NCBI RefSeq assembly: GCF_028823535.1
Contig: NZ_JAQIYM010000090.1
Location: forward strand, 682,001-746,000
DNA: 64,000 nucleotides
Source: Pseudomonas serbica
Lineage (GTDB): Bacteria > Pseudomonadota > Gammaproteobacteria > Pseudomonadales > Pseudomonadaceae
Direction of reading: 5' to 3'
The notes beneath the pieces were generated by a model. That model had not been told where the DNA came from. It did not search any database and saw nothing but the letters and a program-made list of their open reading frames with translations. Position 1 is the stretch's first letter. Each line of letters begins with the position of its first letter. This document shows, one piece after another, positions 60,849 to 64,000 of the stretch. The position numbers and the translations under genes are program-made.

Positions 60849-61499
60849 TCAAGGTGCGATGGCAAATACTTTGTTCTTTTCGCTGGCGCCAGGCTCACTG
60901 TTGATGCGCTCCACGACAAAGGACGGCAAGTACGTCAGGCCCTTATCTGGCAGGTTCAGGCGGCGAGCTAGGTTGACACATCTTCCCAGCGAATCCGGCA
61001 CGGCGCCCACCGAGGCCAGTGCTTTGCGAACAAAATCATCGCCGAAGTTTTTGGTCAGCTGCTGGTGCACACTGTCGGTCATCCACGGGCTTTCAACGCG
61101 GATTTCCTCCAACGGAATCCCTTGCTCCACTGCCCATAGGATCATGGCGCGGATTTCGCCGGCTGACTGAGCCAGGCTGGCGATGATCACCGCGTGCTTC
61201 ACCGGGGCCTGTGACGATTGGAACTGGTGCATCAGGATGGCGATGTTCTCGCCGCCGTTGGGCAGGTCGTAGGAGTTGAACCACAGTACCGCCTGACGGC
61301 CAGGCCAAGCAGGGATGGCATCCATGTACCCATCGGCAAAGAAGTCGGCATCCAGCGGGGACATGATCAACAGGGTATCAGGCCCTACCGGGTGATCGTA
61401 GTCAGCGTGGCCAAGACCGGTTTCACGGCCAATGGCGGTGATCAGTTGCCGTGCAACCATCTGGTCGTCAGCTTCCAGGAATTCAATCAGGGTCTTCAT
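60849..61499 (-). CDS. Hypothetical protein preceded by 22-bp operator array
   Basis: 216 residues from ATG 61499. Mixed alpha/beta (TLLIMSPLDADFF, VLWFNSYDLP, HAVIIASLAQ), with the order of strands like a Rossmann-type fold but without a nucleotide loop that I can identify. The array at 61538-61635 lies 39-136 bases upstream, so its expression is probably tightly controlled. Unknown family. Confidence 0.65.
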   Translation of the reverse strand: MKTLIEFLEADDQMVARQLITAIGRETGLGHADYDHPVGPDTLLIMSPLDADFFADGYMDAIPAWPGRQAVLWFNSYDLPNGGENIAILMHQFQSSQAPVKHAVIIASLAQSAGEIRAMILWAVEQGIPLEEIRVESPWMTDSVHQQLTKNFGDDFVRKALASVGAVPDSLGRCVNLARRLNLPDKGLTYLPSFVVERINSEPGASEKNKVFAIAP

Positions 61500-61537
61500 G
61501 CGCGTCGTCCAGGGGTGGAGAGAGAAGTCGCCCCTCC

Positions 61538-61635
61538 GCCATTTGGCGGCTTGGCTTTTGCCATTTGGCAGTTCAGCTTCTGCCAAATGGCACTTTGGAA
61601 ACTGCCATTTGGCAATTACGGCTTTGCCAATTGAC
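61538..61635. promoter_or_regulatory. 22-bp periodic array of GCCAWWTGGC sites
   Basis: GCCATTTGGC at 61538 and 61560, GCCAAATGGC at 61582, GCCATTTGGC at 61604, and a degenerate GCCAATTGAC at 61626: five sites exactly 22 bases apart. Each is a near-palindrome, and spacing equals about two helical turns, so all face the same side. This looks like a cooperative operator upstream of 60849-61499. The last site overlaps the end of 61616-61849. Confidence 0.75.
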
Positions 61636-61849
61636 CTTTGCGGTCGACAACAGAGATGTCGGCGTCTAGGCCTTTCAAGCGAAAAACAAAGCCTGCTCGC
61701 CAGTCGAGGTCTTTCCCGAACGCGCTGATCCAAGCGTCCGCCTGAGCTTTGGAACGAAAACCGCGATCATAGCGAGTGGTTGCACCGTGCTTAATGAACC
61801 ACCGGCACTTGTTCTGCGAGGGAACTTGGGAAAACGAAAAGCCGGCCAT
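61616..61849 (-). CDS. Small basic hypothetical protein
   Basis: 77 residues from ATG 61849. WFIKHGATTRYDRGFRSKAQ followed by ADAWISAFGKDLDWRAGFVF; basic N-terminal half, hydrophobic strand near the end. Unknown family; possibly DNA-binding by charge. Confidence 0.6.
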   Translation of the reverse strand: MAGFSFSQVPSQNKCRWFIKHGATTRYDRGFRSKAQADAWISAFGKDLDWRAGFVFRLKGLDADISVVDRKGQLAKP

Positions 61850-61880
61850 TAGGCCTCCATGGTCAGCAGCGAATAGTGGA

Positions 61881-62234
61881 TCAGGCACTTTTCTCGGTGG
61901 CTTTTGGTGCATCTACCGGGGTCAGGGTTGCCATCTTCGAGATCATGTAACCGACGCCGGCCATCTTGAGTTCATGCTTAGGCTCGAAGGATCCTAAATG
62001 AGCCCGGACGCATTTCTGCAGGATTTGCGGGGTAAAACCATCGAACATGGTCACTTCAAGCTCAGGCAGCTCGGTTCCGTAGAACAGGCAAGATGCAAGC
62101 TTGCAGTACACATTGCGTCCGACTTTAAATTCTTCTGGAATGTCGGCCCAGGCGGGCAGAAGGCGGGTGGTGCCATAGGCCAATTCCAGATCGGTCGTGG
62201 CAGCGGCTTGTTCCGGCGTCAGCGTGTAGGTCAT
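61881..62234 (-). CDS. Hypothetical protein
   Basis: 117 residues, LTPEQAAATTDLELAYGTTR start and a beta-rich middle with two Cys. Unknown family. Same-strand neighbour spacing suggests one transcript with 61616-61849. Confidence 0.6.
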   Translation of the reverse strand: MTYTLTPEQAAATTDLELAYGTTRLLPAWADIPEEFKVGRNVYCKLASCLFYGTELPELEVTMFDGFTPQILQKCVRAHLGSFEPKHELKMAGVGYMISKMATLTPVDAPKATEKSA

Positions 62235-62290
62235 GGCAATAACTCTGGGGCAGAAGGGGGATGCCGGATTGCTCCGGCGCCACCTGGCAA

Positions 62291-62758
62291 CTAAACGTCT
62301 ACGGTTTCGGACGCTGGGGTTTCTCTCACAAAGCCCTCAACAGGCGGAAAAGCCTCAGACACCATTTGGAGGGCATCGCGGTAGCGCTTCACGGCCTGGC
62401 TCAACGCCGACGGACTGAACCCTTCAAACGGGATTTCGTTCTGAGGCACGCCATCAACCAACACGGCGCGAGCGGCAAGGGTGGTCGGCGCTTCCGGACT
62501 GCCACGGTGCAACTTCACGATCAGGTCGAACTGGCCGGCGAGGTTGTTCGCGTCGCTGAACTCGTTCACCACCAGGTCATAGTTTTTCTTGTAGCGGTTG
62601 ACGGTGATGTGAATCGACGCCCGCTTCTTGCCGCTTTCGCGGGTCGCCTGCGGGATCGGCACGTTATCGCACAGGACACGGCTGGCGGCGATGTTCGAGG
62701 GCGTTTCGAGATTGCCTCGCATCAGTTTCACCAGCGTGTGAAATTGTTCAAGCCTCAT
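62291..62758 (-). CDS. TrfB/KorA-like repressor with two tandem domains
   Basis: 155 residues. Both halves match the KorA/TrfB domain: QFHTLVKLMRGNLETPSNIA with ASRVLCDNVP and a HTH-like segment, and QFDLIVKLHRGSPEAPTTLA with ARAVLVDGVPQNEI and SPSALSQAVKRYRDAL. KorA is a single-domain repressor of plasmid operons; here the unit is duplicated in one chain. The second HTH (GFSPSALSQAVKRY) matches KorA best. Binding sites in the window were not identified with certainty. ATGA overlap with the next gene. Confidence 0.8.
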   Translation of the reverse strand: MRLEQFHTLVKLMRGNLETPSNIAASRVLCDNVPIPQATRESGKKRASIHITVNRYKKNYDLVVNEFSDANNLAGQFDLIVKLHRGSPEAPTTLAARAVLVDGVPQNEIPFEGFSPSALSQAVKRYRDALQMVSEAFPPVEGFVRETPASETVDV

Positions 62759-63195
62759 AGTTCAGCCTTCTTGAATTGCGAATCTGGGGTTGTTTCGGGT
62801 TTTGGATCGGTTGCCATATCAATGGCGTGCTCCAGCCAGCCAGATCCAAGGCGCTGCAGCTTTCGCCAGCGCGACTCATCCAGCCTTACGGAGCGTGTTT
62901 TTCGCTGGTCTTCATCCTTAACCTTGGTGCCAGGTGGTCGACCGGGTGTACGTGAGGTCGGCATGGTACCAGAAGCAGCACGCTGCTCTTCAGCCCAGCG
63001 GGCAGCACGAGCCCAAGCTTCGTCAGGGTTAGCCCCGACGCCGATCACTTTGCCACTGGCCAGAGTGACGACATGGGACTTCGACCCAGATTTGCCTCTG
63101 AGTACGCATTTTGCGTCCGGAGGAATCCCTCGAAGCGAATTCGATGCAGGCCTCTCGGTGACACTGGCGTCGCTGTCGTCCATCCAGAAATCCAT
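62755..63195 (-). CDS. Putative DNA-binding protein (ribbon-helix-helix-like C-terminus)
   Basis: 146 residues. The N-terminus is flexible; RSVRLDESRWRKLQRLGSGW followed by LEHAID at about 101-126 has the strand-helix pattern of ribbon-helix-helix regulators. SRTPGRPPGTKVKDEDQRKT is a basic linker. First gene of the pair with the KorA-like repressor. Likely a regulator or partition-linked factor. Confidence 0.6.
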   Translation of the reverse strand: MDFWMDDSDASVTERPASNSLRGIPPDAKCVLRGKSGSKSHVVTLASGKVIGVGANPDEAWARAARWAEEQRAASGTMPTSRTPGRPPGTKVKDEDQRKTRSVRLDESRWRKLQRLGSGWLEHAIDMATDPKPETTPDSQFKKAEL

Positions 63196-63354
63196 TTAGG
63201 GTTTTGGTATCAATGCACAGCCTATGCTGATTTACGCTAGGAGTACAGTGTTTTCCGTAACACATAAAATTATCGCCCATCCCCAGGGCCCAGTTGTGCA
63301 AATACATTTTGTGAAGCTATGCTTGGTCAGCCCTATATCTCATGGAAATGGACT

Positions 63355-63564
63355 ATGCGGGAAGCACATCGAGTAAAAAACGGATGCCACCAGTGGAATA
63401 AGCTGCCTGAAGGCTACGTGAATCTTCAGGACGGTGATCGTATCCAGGTCGGCGACGTGATCCGTATTCATCCTGAGTATTTTTCTGAGTACATCAATGG
63501 ACTGCTGATCGACACCTACTGCAGCAACGTGAATATCTGGTATCGCAAGCAGGTCACTCACTGA
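63355..63564 (+). CDS. Small hypothetical protein
   Basis: 69 residues from ATG 63355 (ATG 63319 in frame is an alternative). NLQDGDRIQVGDVIRIHPEY is beta-rich; a short compact domain. No family recognised. Confidence 0.5.
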   Translation: MREAHRVKNGCHQWNKLPEGYVNLQDGDRIQVGDVIRIHPEYFSEYINGLLIDTYCSNVNIWYRKQVTH

Positions 63565-63658
63565 AGGCCCCGCCCTGGGGTAATCCAGATAGCGCGTAAA
63601 TTGTCACCTCCTGCATACTGGAGATCTGATATCGCGCTTTCCCTAGGGAGATCAACGC

Positions 63659-64000
63659 ATGCCTATTACGATTCGGCTCGGCGACGAAAATGCCCGAACT
63701 GTTTTAACCCGAACCGAGCTTGGCTTACCGCCAAACCCGCTGGTTCAGGGAATTCTGGATAAACATGCCGGGGAGGGTGAGGGAAGTGTTGCGGAGGTTC
63801 TGGGCAATAGGTTCGAGCGTACCGAGCTTTTAAAAGAGCTTGCCCTTGTCGGAATGGAGGGTTGGTTGAAAAGCGGGAGCAAGGCCAGGTTCGAGCAATT
63901 GGTTAAACAGGCTATCAGCCGGCCTTTCGACGGCTACATCACCGATTACGGTCGATGGGAAAGAGAATACGGCCAACAAAAAGAGCAGGAAGTACCAGAA
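63659..64000 (+). CDS. Hypothetical protein, 3' end outside window
   Basis: At least 114 residues from ATG 63659 (AGGGAG upstream), open to the window edge. The first 30 residues (MPITIRLGDENARTVLTRTE) are followed by an acidic helical region. Unknown family; incomplete. Confidence 0.55.
   Translation, partial: MPITIRLGDENARTVLTRTELGLPPNPLVQGILDKHAGEGEGSVAEVLGNRFERTELLKELALVGMEGWLKSGSKARFEQLVKQAISRPFDGYITDYGRWEREYGQQKEQEVPE

Overview
The window looks like part of a large Pseudomonas-type plasmid (megaplasmid). It is moderately GC-rich, densely packed with small hypothetical genes and has no rRNA, tRNA, ribosomal-protein or core biosynthetic operons. It carries one Rep_3-family replication initiator (16614-17507) inside a very long field of direct iterons (about 29 copies upstream and 4 downstream). 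The conjugative-type PilV-like pilins, a FinO/ProQ protein and a TrfB/KorA-like repressor also fit a plasmid. I cannot name the incompatibility group from sequence alone. No transposase, insertion sequence, integron attC or CRISPR array was found.

Layout. 1-9270: the end of a MoxR-type AAA+ ATPase and its partner metallopeptidase/VWA protein, hypotheticals, a lipoprotein, a YbiA/NADAR-like protein, and two intergenic regions carrying the same repeat. 9274-14934: a FinO/ProQ RNA chaperone gene pair, hypotheticals, and an RlmN/Cfr-like radical-SAM gene behind a structured leader that can mask its ribosome-binding site. 14935-18092: replication region. 18126-19115: CNNM/CorC-like membrane protein. 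19354-33000: two tandem clusters of large paralogues that share a C-terminal DLGL tail, separated by a minus-strand block with an RNase R-like exonuclease. 33095-44030: small genes, including a papain-like peptidase candidate, an outer-membrane barrel, a YedI (DUF808) protein, a DUF4262 protein, a Cas4-like nuclease apparently split over two overlapping genes, and a run of small membrane proteins. 44164-53020: dihydrofolate reductase, three tandem PilV-like minor pilins, a periplasmic protein and a true NADAR-family protein. 53195-64000: mostly minus-strand small regulators and hypotheticals: a four-HTH protein, an ImmA/IrrE peptidase, a HAD-like phosphatase, a two-domain TrfB/KorA-like repressor and a 22-bp periodic operator-like array.

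How the genes fit together. Replication is probably controlled by RepA binding to the iteron field. Gene control probably involves the TrfB/KorA-like protein, the four-HTH protein, ribbon-helix-helix-like and ProQ-like factors. RNA handling is unusually well represented (RNase R-like, ProQ/FinO, RlmN-like). The three PilV-like genes suggest mating-pair stabilisation or adhesion by a type IV pilus encoded elsewhere. The most unusual content is the DLGL-tailed family (eight genes), the split membrane-anchored Cas4-like nuclease, the RlmN-like enzyme with its leader RNA, and the size of the iteron field.
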